A DNA stretch of 64,000 nt from Pedobacter sp. BS3 (GTDB lineage: Bacteria; Bacteroidota; Bacteroidia; Sphingobacteriales; Sphingobacteriaceae). The notes under the pieces were generated by a model. That model ran no database searches. It worked only from the letters and a program-made list of their open reading frames with translations, and was not told where the DNA came from. Where the stretch lies: NCBI RefSeq assembly GCF_008274585.1, contig NZ_VTRT01000004.1, forward strand, positions 248,001 through 312,000, in the 5' to 3' direction. Shown here piece after piece: positions 9,013 to 17,704 of this stretch (position 1 is its first letter; every line of letters begins with the position of its first letter). Made by a program: the position numbers and the translations under genes.

Positions 9013-9029
9013 TTTTCATATTGAGAAAA
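9013..9029. promoter_or_regulatory. Candidate operator, copy 2, overlapping the putative promoter
   Basis: The same TTTTCATATTGAGAAAA sequence. It ends 6 bp before a TATATTTA element resembling the Bacteroidota -7 box (TAnnTTTG), so it would cover the -33 region and spacer. That position suits a repressor. The nearby XRE-cupin regulator is the obvious candidate binder, by inference only. Confidence 0.55.
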
Positions 9030-9092
9030 ATAAGTATATTTACACCCACCAATAAGAAACCAGCCGGATAGCCGGTCCAAGTCAATAGAGTT

Positions 9093-10172
9093 ATGAAAAA
9101 ATTAAGTATTTTCTTTTTAATGATTGCGGGCATGCAGGTAATGGCCCAGCAGCAAAAAACAAAGAACCTGGTGGTTGTCACACTGGATGGTTACCGGTGG
9201 AAAGAGCTTTTTACCGGGGCCGATGAAGAGCTGATTAACAATAAGGCCTTTATCAAGCAAAAAGACGTTAAAGATAAATATTGGCGCAATACGCCCGAAG
9301 AGCGCCGCAAAGTGCTGATGCCGTTTTTCTGGAGCACGATTGCAGCAAAGGGGCAATTGTATGGAAACCGGACCGTAGGCAACAACATGAACGTGAAGAA
9401 CCCGTACTGGTTCTCATATCCCGGTTATAACGAAATGTTTACCGGTTATCCCGACACAATCGTTAATTCTAACGATTATCCGCCAAACCCGAATGTCAAT
9501 GTGTTCGAGTTTATCAATAAGCAGCCTGCATACCAGGGTAAGGTGGCTGTTTTTGCCGGCTGGAATGCCTATTACCGTATTCTCAATGAAAAGCGAAGCG
9601 GTCTGCCTATCAATGCCGGCTGGACGGAATTTAAAGGGCCGAATATCACTGAAACACAAAAATTCCTGAACTGGCAGCAGCAGTTTGTTCCGCAAATTTA
9701 TGGCCCGGATGAGCGTATTGATGCGGTTACTTATCCCATGGCCAAAGAATACCTCAAACAAAATCATCCCAAAGTATTGTACCTGGCATTTATCGATACC
9801 GATGCCTTTGGGCATCAGGGTAAATATGATCTGTATCTGGATGCTGCACATCGTACAGATACCTTTATTGGTGATTTGTGGAATTACCTGCAAAGCGATC
9901 CCTTCTACAAAGACCAAACAACCCTGCTGGTTACTACAGATCATGGCCGTGGCGATGGCGCTTCATGGAAATCGCATAAGCGGAGTATCCCGCATTGCGA
10001 CGAAGTATGGCTGGCAGCTATTGGGCCGGATAGCAAAGCACTGGGTGAGGTGCGGCAATCCGGACAGCTTTACCAGAACCAGATCGCAAAAACCATCGGC
10101 AGATTAATTGGCCTTGATTTTACCACCAAAAACCCAATGGGCGAACCTATTGAAAGCATCTTAAAAAAATAG
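9093..10172 (+). CDS. Secreted alkaline-phosphatase-superfamily hydrolase (phosphodiesterase/phosphonate-esterase-like)
   Basis: 359 residues with a Sec signal peptide (1-18, ending VMA-Q). Metal-ligand motifs of the AP superfamily are visible: D32 in VTLDGYRW, D/H in FIDTDAFGHQG near 236, DH in TTDHGRGDG near 290, and a last His in KSHKRSIPHC. The residue aligned with the catalytic Thr of PhnA-type enzymes appears to be S108 (PYWFSYPGYNEM). It is the first gene of the phosphonate operon, 13 bp before the dehydrogenase. Being exported, it may release phosphonates or phosphate from esters outside the inner membrane. A general phosphodiesterase or pyrophosphatase role is also possible. Confidence 0.8.
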   Translation: MKKLSIFFLMIAGMQVMAQQQKTKNLVVVTLDGYRWKELFTGADEELINNKAFIKQKDVKDKYWRNTPEERRKVLMPFFWSTIAAKGQLYGNRTVGNNMNVKNPYWFSYPGYNEMFTGYPDTIVNSNDYPPNPNVNVFEFINKQPAYQGKVAVFAGWNAYYRILNEKRSGLPINAGWTEFKGPNITETQKFLNWQQQFVPQIYGPDERIDAVTYPMAKEYLKQNHPKVLYLAFIDTDAFGHQGKYDLYLDAAHRTDTFIGDLWNYLQSDPFYKDQTTLLVTTDHGRGDGASWKSHKRSIPHCDEVWLAAIGPDSKALGEVRQSGQLYQNQIAKTIGRLIGLDFTTKNPMGEPIESILKK

Positions 10173-10185
10173 AATAACTATAACT

Positions 10186-11274
10186 ATGAGAACCGGGAAA
10201 CTGATTGCCTTTAACGGAAGCGGGCAGCCATTAGAATTAAAAGAATATCCGGTAGGGCCGTTGAAGACCGGGGAAATTTTGGTAAAAAATCGATATACCA
10301 CCCTTTGTGGAAGTGATATCCATACCTATTGCGGGGTGCGGCAGGAAGCATGTCCTACCGTGCTAGGGCACGAAATTGTTGGCGAGATCATAGAGATCGC
10401 TCCCGGGCATCCCGGTACAGATTATAATGGCGATAAGCTCCAGCCCGGCGATATCATCACCTGGTCTATCTTTTCCAGTGACCCCAACTCGACATTTTCC
10501 CTGGAAGGTATCCCGCAGAAAGGCGATAAGCTGTTTAAATACGGACATGCCCTCATTCGTGAAAACGATCCTTTTCATGGTGGTTTGGCCGAATATTGTG
10601 TGTTGCGTGCCGATACAGGCATCCTGAAAATACCGGCCTCGTTGCCCTTGCCTATTGCTGCAACACTTAATTGTGCAGTAGCTACGGTTGCCGGCGCCTT
10701 GCGGACAGCCGGCGGTCTGACCGGTAAAAATGTGCTCATTTTTGGTATGGGCATGCTGGGCGTAAGCTGTGCCGCCATGTGTAAGGAAGCCGGTGCGGCC
10801 TGGGTTGGCGCTGCCGATGTATCGGATAAGCGCCTGGAAGATGCATTAGCCTTTGGAGCCGACGAATTGATCAAGATGCATGAAGATAATACCGATGTGG
10901 TAGAATTACTGAAAAGTAAATTTCCTAAAAAGGGAGCCGACGTGGTTTTTGATATGAGCGGTTCGCCAGATGCCATGGAATTGGGTATGGATGTGCTGGC
11001 TATCGGCGGCTGCGCTGTATGGATCGGTGCGGTATTCAAAAACCGGAAGGTAGCGCTCGATGCCGAAAAAATAATACGTAACCTGCACACCATCAAAGGG
11101 CTTCACAATTACAATTTCGACGATTTTAAATACGCTCTTGATTTCCTGGAAAAAAGCTGGCAGAAATACCCGTTTGATACAGTAGTAGATGAAGAGTTTT
11201 CCCTGGAGGATGCGCAACAAGCCTTTGAATATGCCATTGCCTGCAAACCGCTTCGCGTAGGTATCAGAATTTAA
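10186..11274 (+). CDS. Zinc alcohol dehydrogenase, phosphonate-catabolism type (HpnZ-like)
   Basis: A 362-residue medium-chain dehydrogenase. The catalytic zinc region has C41 (TTLCGSDIHTY) and GHE at 61-63. A Rossmann segment NVLIFGMGMLGVSCAAMC follows near residues 183-200. It lacks the four-Cys structural zinc loop of classic ADHs. It resembles the proposed phosphonate-associated alcohol dehydrogenases (TIGR03366 type). Its place between an AP-superfamily hydrolase and PhnA/PhnY suggests oxidation of a phosphonate alcohol, such as 2-hydroxyethylphosphonate, to phosphonoacetaldehyde. The substrate is inferred from context. It lies 13 bp after the preceding gene and 35 bp before the transporter. 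Confidence 0.82.
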   Translation: MRTGKLIAFNGSGQPLELKEYPVGPLKTGEILVKNRYTTLCGSDIHTYCGVRQEACPTVLGHEIVGEIIEIAPGHPGTDYNGDKLQPGDIITWSIFSSDPNSTFSLEGIPQKGDKLFKYGHALIRENDPFHGGLAEYCVLRADTGILKIPASLPLPIAATLNCAVATVAGALRTAGGLTGKNVLIFGMGMLGVSCAAMCKEAGAAWVGAADVSDKRLEDALAFGADELIKMHEDNTDVVELLKSKFPKKGADVVFDMSGSPDAMELGMDVLAIGGCAVWIGAVFKNRKVALDAEKIIRNLHTIKGLHNYNFDDFKYALDFLEKSWQKYPFDTVVDEEFSLEDAQQAFEYAIACKPLRVGIRI

Positions 11275-11309
11275 ACTATCCTAAAACCAACCTCATACAC
11301 CTGAACGAA

Positions 11310-12563
11310 ATGAATACCAAAAACTTCCGGAAAGATCAGTGGCTTATGCTGCTTGTTACCATGTTCTGTTACCTGTTTTTCTATACCGGCCGGCACAATT
11401 TCGGTTGGGCAGCAAAAGATATGGCAGCAGAGCTTCAGGTACCTTACACTACCATTGGCTGGATCAGCTTTTCCATGCTCATCGGCTATGCCATCGGGCA
11501 ATTGGTAAACGGTAACCTCGCCGATCATTTCGGCGCCCGCAGGATGGTTCCGTTGGGAGCATTGCTTTCTATCAGCGCTAATATTGGTATCAGCTATGCC
11601 ACTAACATTTATGTGGTGTTTGTGCTTTGGGCCATGAACGGCTATTTCCAGTCTATGGCCTGGGCGCCCGGTAGCCGGCTTATTTCCAACTGGTGGAGCG
11701 CCAACGAAAGAGGAAAGGCATTTGGCCTTTATACTATGGCTGCGGGCTGCTCTTCGGTAATTACCTACCTGCTTTCTATCATCCTGTTGCAGCAGGATAT
11801 GTCGTGGCGGTATTTGTTCCGCCTGCCCGTATTATTATTACTGGTTGCAGCCACCATATTCTTTATTATAGCCCGTAACACACCGGCAGATAAAGGCTAT
11901 GAAAATCTTTCGGATGATACCGCTAAGCTGGAAAAAACATCCTGGCAGGAGCGGTATAAGGTAGTGCTCCGTAACCGGGGATTTCTTACGGCTTCGCTTG
12001 CCATCGGTTTTCAGAATATGGCACGTTACGGACTGATATTCTGGGTTCCGGTACATTTCCTTGGGCAGAACTGGAAAGATTCGCCGGAATACTTATGGGT
12101 TACCTTCCTGATGCCTATCGGTATGGCCATTGGTGCATTAACCTTTGGCAATATTTCCGATAGTATCTTCAAAGGCAACCGGCCGGCATCCATCGCAACC
12201 GGTATGTCGGTAAGCGCTGTTATTGCCCTGCTGATATTTTTTACCCATTCGCACAGTATTGTGGTAAACGGCATACTGATGTTCAGCGCCGGTTTTTTCG
12301 TATATGGCGTACAGGCCAATTTCTGGCCCATGAGTCCCGAATTACTGGGCGAAAAATACGTAGGAACAGGCATCGGTATTATGAATATGTGCGCTTACCT
12401 GTTTGCCGCTATGGGTGAGCCGTTGTTGGGCAGGGTGATTGATGTCACCCACAATACCCGTTACGTGTTTCTTGCCATCGCCATCATATCCTTTACCTGT
12501 GCGCTGATCATCTCATCGATCAAGTATAAGCATCATGTATCCTTACAAGTTTCAAATACATAA
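11310..12563 (+). CDS. MFS transporter, OPA (organophosphate:Pi antiporter) family
   Basis: 417 residues with about 12 membrane helices. The N-terminal LFFYTGRHNFGWAAKDM and GYAIGQLVNGNLADHFGARRM match the GlpT/UhpT/PgtP-type OPA family signature. These inner-membrane carriers exchange organophosphates for phosphate. In this operon the cargo is probably a phosphonate. No ABC phosphonate importer (PhnCDE) is present in the window, so this MFS protein would be the sole uptake route. The stop is 5 bp before the phnA start, indicating tight co-transcription. Confidence 0.88.
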   Translation: MNTKNFRKDQWLMLLVTMFCYLFFYTGRHNFGWAAKDMAAELQVPYTTIGWISFSMLIGYAIGQLVNGNLADHFGARRMVPLGALLSISANIGISYATNIYVVFVLWAMNGYFQSMAWAPGSRLISNWWSANERGKAFGLYTMAAGCSSVITYLLSIILLQQDMSWRYLFRLPVLLLLVAATIFFIIARNTPADKGYENLSDDTAKLEKTSWQERYKVVLRNRGFLTASLAIGFQNMARYGLIFWVPVHFLGQNWKDSPEYLWVTFLMPIGMAIGALTFGNISDSIFKGNRPASIATGMSVSAVIALLIFFTHSHSIVVNGILMFSAGFFVYGVQANFWPMSPELLGEKYVGTGIGIMNMCAYLFAAMGEPLLGRVIDVTHNTRYVFLAIAIISFTCALIISSIKYKHHVSLQVSNT

Positions 12564-12568
12564 TTTAT

Positions 12569-13810
12569 ATGAACTCAATATCCACAAACAGTTTTAAAGC
12601 GAATAATAAAACGTATTCTCCTTCGGCTAATCCCATTGTAGTTATCTGTATTGATGGCTCGGCCGATGACTATTTAGATGTTACGGCCGCTCATGGGCGT
12701 TTGCCTAACCTGGAGAAAATGAGCCGTACGGGTTACCGCGGAATGGTTCGGGGCGCATTGCCATCGTTTACCAATGTAAATAACTCATCCATTGTAACCG
12801 GTGTAGCTCCCGCGATACACGGCATATCGGGCAACTTTTTTTACGACACGGCCAAAGACGAGGAAGTAATGATGAATTCGTCGGCTTACCTGCGGGCAGA
12901 AACCATACTGGCGGCCGCGGCCAATGCAGGGCGCAAGGTAGCGGTAGTAACGGCTAAGGAAAAGCTGCGGGATATTTTATCGCATAAACTTACGGGTATA
13001 GCCATTTCTGCGGAGAAAGCTAACCAGGCAGTCAAAGAAACACACGGTATTGATGAGGTGGAAAAAGTAGTGGGTTATCCTACGCCAACCATCTACAGCG
13101 CCGATGCCAGCCTGTTTGTGCTGCGTGCCGGAACGGCATTGATACAGCAGGGACTGGCCGATTTTCTGTACCTGTCGTTAACCGATTATATGCAGCACAC
13201 TTATGCCCCTGATTCAGAAGAATCGCTGGCATTTTATGAAGAGATGGATAAGGAGATCGGTAAGATGCTGGCCCTCGGAGCGGTTATTGGTGCAACAGCC
13301 GATCATGGTATGAATGCTAAGATCAAAGCGGACGGAACACCAAATGTGCTGTTTGTTGAAGATATGCTCGAAGCGCAGTTCGGCGCCGGTTTCCGGGTGA
13401 TCTGTCCCATTACCGATCCCTATGTGAAGCATCATGGCGCTTTAGGTTCGTATGTCGTGGTGCATGTGGACGACAAATCCCGCATAACAGAAGTGAAAAA
13501 CTGGCTGGCTTTACAGTCCGGAATTACCGAAGTACACGATAAGGAGTCGGCGGTGCGTTTGCTGGAACAGCCGGAAGATCGCACCGGTGACCTGGTAGTA
13601 ATGTCAGGGCGGGACGTAGTAGTGGGTCGTAGGCCGCAGTATCATGACTTGTCGGCTTTAGACGGAACGTTACGTTCGCATGGTGGCCGGTATGAGGAAA
13701 TGGTTCCGATGGTGCTTTCACATCCGCTGAATGAAACTTACCGGATGAAGGCTGCCGGAGATCCCCGCAATTTTGACATTTTTGATTTTACCGTTAACGG
13801 AACACACTAA
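12569..13810 (+). CDS. phnA: Phosphonoacetate hydrolase
   Basis: A 413-residue AP-superfamily enzyme that cleaves the C-P bond of phosphonoacetate to acetate and phosphate. Residues match the known catalytic set of PhnA: D29 (VICIDGSADD), nucleophile T68 (PSFTNVNNSSIVTG), D206 and H210 (SLTDYMQHTY), D245-H246 (TADHGMN) and H371 (LRSHGGRYEE). There is no signal peptide, so it is cytoplasmic. It follows the transporter by 5 bp and precedes the dehydrogenase that makes its substrate. The complete motif set and operon context make this one of the firmest assignments in the window. Confidence 0.94.
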   Translation: MNSISTNSFKANNKTYSPSANPIVVICIDGSADDYLDVTAAHGRLPNLEKMSRTGYRGMVRGALPSFTNVNNSSIVTGVAPAIHGISGNFFYDTAKDEEVMMNSSAYLRAETILAAAANAGRKVAVVTAKEKLRDILSHKLTGIAISAEKANQAVKETHGIDEVEKVVGYPTPTIYSADASLFVLRAGTALIQQGLADFLYLSLTDYMQHTYAPDSEESLAFYEEMDKEIGKMLALGAVIGATADHGMNAKIKADGTPNVLFVEDMLEAQFGAGFRVICPITDPYVKHHGALGSYVVVHVDDKSRITEVKNWLALQSGITEVHDKESAVRLLEQPEDRTGDLVVMSGRDVVVGRRPQYHDLSALDGTLRSHGGRYEEMVPMVLSHPLNETYRMKAAGDPRNFDIFDFTVNGTH

Positions 13811-13921
13811 ACGATGTACGATTTTAGATTGACGAATTACGGTTGGGGGCCGCTGCCGGTTCAGGTGCTGGTCTGTCACGTAAATCTTAAATCGTAATTC
13901 GTAAATATTCACATATATGTT
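13811..13921. repeat. Inverted repeat in the phnA-phnY gap
   Basis: The gap contains ACGAATTACGG near 13838 and its inverse CGTAATTCGT near 13892, flanked by related ATTTTAGATT / AAATCTTAAAT sequence. The resulting stem-loop could process or stabilise the operon mRNA, or be a decayed dispersed repeat. Confidence 0.45.
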
Positions 13922-15364
13922 ATGAAAGAACAAATAATAGAAGAGGAAATAATCAATGCTACCTGTTATGTGGCCGGGGAACCGGTGCAGGGAAATAATA
14001 AGCTGGAAGTAAGGAGCCCATATAATAAGCGGCTGGTTGGAACGGTTGCTCTGGCAGATGCTAACGATACAGAGGCTGCCGTGCGGGCGGCATTAAATAA
14101 TAAACCGGTTTTGTCCAAGTATGAGCGTTACGCTATATTAGATAAAGCCCGGAACCTGCTGATGGAGCGGAAAGAGGAGTTTGCGCAAACCATCAGCGCC
14201 GAATCCGGTCTTGCCATCCGCGAAGCGTATTACGAAACCGGGCGGGCGCATGATGTACTGTTTTTTGCAGCTATGGAATGCCTGAAAGACGACGGACAGA
14301 TTTTCTCCTGCGACATATCGCCGCAAGGCAAAGCCCGCAAAATATTTACCCAGCGTGAATCGCTGAACCTGGCGGTATGCATTACGCCGTTCAATCACCC
14401 GCTGAACCAGGTGGTGCACAAAATAGCGCCTGCCATAGCGGCCGGAACGCCGGTTATCCTGAAACCGTCGGAGAAAACACCGCTTACTGCCATTAAAATA
14501 GTTGAGGTACTGTACGAAGCCGGTTTGCCTCCAAATATGATAAGCGTGTTGCTGGGCTCTACAGCAGAAGTGGCCGAACCGTTGGTTAAAGATTCGCGGG
14601 TGGATATTGTATCGTTTACCGGAAGCGTGGCTGTAGGTAAAAAGATTGCTTCAACGGCCGGATACAAAAAAGTTATCCTGGAGCTGGGCGGTAATGACCC
14701 GCTGATCATTATGGAAGATGCCGATTTGGATACAGCAGTTTACCTGGCGGCCGAAGGCTCGTTCCGCAACAGCGGACAACGTTGTACGGCTGTAAAACGT
14801 ATTTTGGTGCACGAGAAGATTAAACCAGCGTTTGTTGAAAAGCTGGTAGCAAAGGCCCGTGAATATACCTGTGGTAATCCTGCCGACCCGGAAACACGGG
14901 TGGGAACAGTGATAGATGAAGCTGCGGCTATTTACCTGGAAGATGTGGTGAAAAAAGCGGTAGCCCAGGGCGCTAAGGTATTGCTGGGCGGAAAACGTAA
15001 CGGCGCTTTGTTAGAGCCAACAGTAATTGACAATGTGCCCCGCAATGCTGATATGGTTGTTCATGAATCGTTCGGACCGCTGGCGCCGGTACTCACGTTT
15101 AAGGATATTGACGATGCTATTGCTTTATCCAACTCAACCGCTTACGGTTTGTCATCAGGCATTGTAACCAATAATATGCAATACGCTACCCGCTTTATCA
15201 AAGAGCTTAAAGTGGGCACGGTGAATATCAATGAGGTTCCGGGTTATCGTATAGAAAGCTCGCCTTTCGGCGGAATTAAGGATTCTGGCCTCGGAATAAA
15301 GGAAGGCGTTATCGAAGCAATCAAGTGTTTTACTTTTGTGAAGACCTTTTCGATGCCGTGGTAG
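13922..15364 (+). CDS. phnY: Phosphonoacetaldehyde dehydrogenase
   Basis: A 480-residue aldehyde dehydrogenase with catalytic C288 (NSGQRCTAVKRI), general base E254 (ILELGGNDPLI) and the CITPFNHPLNQVVHKIAPA segment with its cofactor-binding residues. The close match to PhnY-type sequences (SSPFGGIKDSGLGIKEG near the C terminus) and adjacency to phnA support NAD-dependent oxidation of phosphonoacetaldehyde to phosphonoacetate. It is cytoplasmic. It is the last gene of the operon, followed by a hairpin with a T-tract. Confidence 0.93.
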   Translation: MKEQIIEEEIINATCYVAGEPVQGNNKLEVRSPYNKRLVGTVALADANDTEAAVRAALNNKPVLSKYERYAILDKARNLLMERKEEFAQTISAESGLAIREAYYETGRAHDVLFFAAMECLKDDGQIFSCDISPQGKARKIFTQRESLNLAVCITPFNHPLNQVVHKIAPAIAAGTPVILKPSEKTPLTAIKIVEVLYEAGLPPNMISVLLGSTAEVAEPLVKDSRVDIVSFTGSVAVGKKIASTAGYKKVILELGGNDPLIIMEDADLDTAVYLAAEGSFRNSGQRCTAVKRILVHEKIKPAFVEKLVAKAREYTCGNPADPETRVGTVIDEAAAIYLEDVVKKAVAQGAKVLLGGKRNGALLEPTVIDNVPRNADMVVHESFGPLAPVLTFKDIDDAIALSNSTAYGLSSGIVTNNMQYATRFIKELKVGTVNINEVPGYRIESSPFGGIKDSGLGIKEGVIEAIKCFTFVKTFSMPW

Positions 15365-15371
15365 CATCATC

Positions 15372-15394
15372 CAGACTTTCGAAGTCTGTCTTTT
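15372..15394 (+). terminator. Rho-independent terminator of the phosphonate operon
   Basis: A 7-bp stem CAGACTT / AAGTCTG with a TCG loop, followed by TCTTTT, begins 8 bp after the phnY stop codon. A second perfect 12-bp stem (TTTACCGGAATA / TATTCCGGTAAA) lies at 15403-15437, between the convergent genes. Confidence 0.7.
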
Positions 15395-15455
15395 AATATC
15401 AGTTTACCGGAATATCACCATAGTATATTCCGGTAAATGATAGCTTTCGGTACAA

Positions 15456-17630
15456 TTACAGCTTTAATTTAATGCCACCGTTGATCAAAAATCCGTCAAG
15501 GGGAGCGTAAATATCCCTGAATACAGGATGGGTTATGGTACCTCTGTAAATGGAATCGAACCGTGTTTGCCGGGCATCCAGGAAGTTCTCGAAATTGATG
15601 TATACCGAAAATTTATCCCACAGTTTTTCCAGCATAAAGCCGCAAAGTACGTATGATCTGCCGGTTGTGCCATCGGTTAGATGCTGCCTGCTGAAAAAAT
15701 AGGCTTCCAGTCCGGCTTTCCATTTGTCTTCAACCTCATACATCAGTACGGAATTGATCCGGTGTTTGGGAGTAAGCGGTGCCGTTGTCATCAAATCGTT
15801 TTGATGTAAACGGGCATCGGTAAATGTGTAACCCAGAAACAATTTGAAATCCTCATAACCAAACTTGGCATTTGTTTCAGTTCCCCGCGTATCGATATGG
15901 CCACCGGTGTTAATAAATTGATACCATCCATTGGGCTGGGCATTCAACAAAAGCGGATTATCTAACCGGGTGTAAAAGAAAAGCTGGTTGATGCTAAACG
16001 TTAGCTTTTCGCCAAAGACCGTGCGGTAATTGAAATCGATATTGCCGCCGTAACTGCGCTCGAGCTTATTCCGGTTTTTGTCAATGGGCAATACATCCCG
16101 GTATTGTATACGTTCGCTTTCCTCGGTAAAAATGGTCGGCGTTTTATAGCCGAATCCGCCGCCAAGGCGTGAGGAAAATTTGTCGCTTATTTTGAATAAG
16201 GCCGAAACTCTGGGTAAAAGGGCAAAGCCGTAATCCATAACATAGTCTGTTCTGAAGCCGGTTTCCAGGTTGAGCCAGGGCGTGGTTTTCCAGGTGTTCT
16301 GAACGAAGGCGCCGAAAATGAGCTGACTATAATTTCTTAACGGAAACGTACTAAGCCGGGCTTCGCGGAAGTCATCCGTCCAGAGATTAACACCCATAAT
16401 CCACTCGGATTGTTCTTTGGATGTGACATAACTTGCTTCGCTGAAAGTAGCGGTTTGTGTACCATTGAATTGGTAGCCCGGAATACTGATTTTCCTGTTA
16501 AAGTAACTTACGCTGTTCTTAAAATGGAATGCGTTACTGTTATTCAGAATGTGGTCAGCCGCCAGTTGCGTAGAGTAGCGTTGGGTTTGGTTTTTTTCAA
16601 AATAGCTGTGGGTAGCATCGCCCTGACCCTGTATGTAATGAATATCGCCGCCAATACGGTTTTCAACAGTTGTGTTTACCCCGAAGTTGAGTTTGGTTTT
16701 ATCACTGAAGTAAACAAATATTTTGGGGTTGAAAACGTATCGTTCAAACCTGGGAATGGCGGTAAGATCAATATTTGCCGGATCGTAGGCCCAGTTGCGA
16801 CTATGCGATGCAAAAATGGTTGTGCCTGTTTTGTTAAACTTCTGACTATAAAAGCCATTTAGGTCAAATCCTTTGCCCGAGCTGCCGTTCAGGTGAAAGC
16901 TGAGCTCCCGTTCCGGCCCCGGTGTTTTTGAGATCAGGTTTACCAGCCCGGCAATTGCTCCGCCGCCGTAAAGGGTAGAGGCGGAACCTTTAATTACTTC
17001 CACTTGTTTTAAATCCAGCGGAGGTGTTTGCAGCAGTCCCAAGCCGCTTGCCGCTCCCGCATACAGCGGGAATCCGTCTTTAAGAATCTGGGTATAGCGT
17101 CCGTCAAGTCCCTGAATGCGGATGGACGCGTTGGCCGATGTAGCCGACGTTTGCTGGGTTTGTATGCCCGTACTTTCGCTCAAAAGCATACGGATGTCAC
17201 CGGCTTTCATATTGGCTTTTTCTTCTAATTCTTCACCGGCAATAAATTCAACCCTGGTGGGAATGTCCTTAATGGTTCTTGAGCTCCGCGTAGACGAAAT
17301 AACGATCTCGTCCAGTTCGCCGGCCTGCGGTGTGAGCAAAATCTCAACCGGTATGGCATTAGCCAATGGAAATAAGAACGTATCTTTCCGGGTTTCATAA
17401 CCTACATAACGGAACTCGATAACTTGTTTGCCACCCGGGATATTGGCTAAGGTAACCAGTCCGTTTGTATCGGTGCTTGAGCCTTTGGTGGTTCCGGTTA
17501 AAATAGCTGTTACCCCGACCAATGGTTCACGGGTTTTACTGTCTTTTACAAATGCTTTAAATAGATGTTGTCCTGATACCGTATGTATCTGCAATGCGGC
17601 CATGAATAGCAGCATGAAGCGTAATTTCAT
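15456..17630 (-). CDS. TonB-dependent outer-membrane receptor
   Basis: 724 residues: a signal peptide (1-20), a carboxypeptidase-regulatory-like domain (~22-108), a plug (~115-230; DIPTRVEFIAGEEL, SIRIQGLDGRYTQILKDGFPL, ASTLYGGGAIAGLVNLISK) and a 22-strand barrel ending in Leu. It is not of SusC length and has no SusD partner. It resembles ferric-siderophore, vitamin B12 or metal-type receptors. A small Cys-rich protein is encoded 74 bp upstream in the same direction, suggesting a metal-related cargo. The ligand cannot be named from sequence. Confidence 0.92.
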   Translation of the reverse strand: MKLRFMLLFMAALQIHTVSGQHLFKAFVKDSKTREPLVGVTAILTGTTKGSSTDTNGLVTLANIPGGKQVIEFRYVGYETRKDTFLFPLANAIPVEILLTPQAGELDEIVISSTRSSRTIKDIPTRVEFIAGEELEEKANMKAGDIRMLLSESTGIQTQQTSATSANASIRIQGLDGRYTQILKDGFPLYAGAASGLGLLQTPPLDLKQVEVIKGSASTLYGGGAIAGLVNLISKTPGPERELSFHLNGSSGKGFDLNGFYSQKFNKTGTTIFASHSRNWAYDPANIDLTAIPRFERYVFNPKIFVYFSDKTKLNFGVNTTVENRIGGDIHYIQGQGDATHSYFEKNQTQRYSTQLAADHILNNSNAFHFKNSVSYFNRKISIPGYQFNGTQTATFSEASYVTSKEQSEWIMGVNLWTDDFREARLSTFPLRNYSQLIFGAFVQNTWKTTPWLNLETGFRTDYVMDYGFALLPRVSALFKISDKFSSRLGGGFGYKTPTIFTEESERIQYRDVLPIDKNRNKLERSYGGNIDFNYRTVFGEKLTFSINQLFFYTRLDNPLLLNAQPNGWYQFINTGGHIDTRGTETNAKFGYEDFKLFLGYTFTDARLHQNDLMTTAPLTPKHRINSVLMYEVEDKWKAGLEAYFFSRQHLTDGTTGRSYVLCGFMLEKLWDKFSVYINFENFLDARQTRFDSIYRGTITHPVFRDIYAPLDGFLINGGIKLKL

Positions 17631-17704
17631 GTTTAAATAATTTTGTTAATATCTACATTAAATGAAAGCGGATGTGCGACAGCACATCATGGAATAAAGA
17701 GATA

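Larger units (their letters stand above)
8774..9092. other. Regulatory gap upstream of the phosphonate operon
   Basis: A 319-bp AT-rich gap without a credible gene. It contains the two 17-bp candidate operators described separately, and a possible -7 element TATATTTA at 9035-9042, about 50 bp before the ATG at 9093. I see nothing else of note in its first half. Confidence 0.6.
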
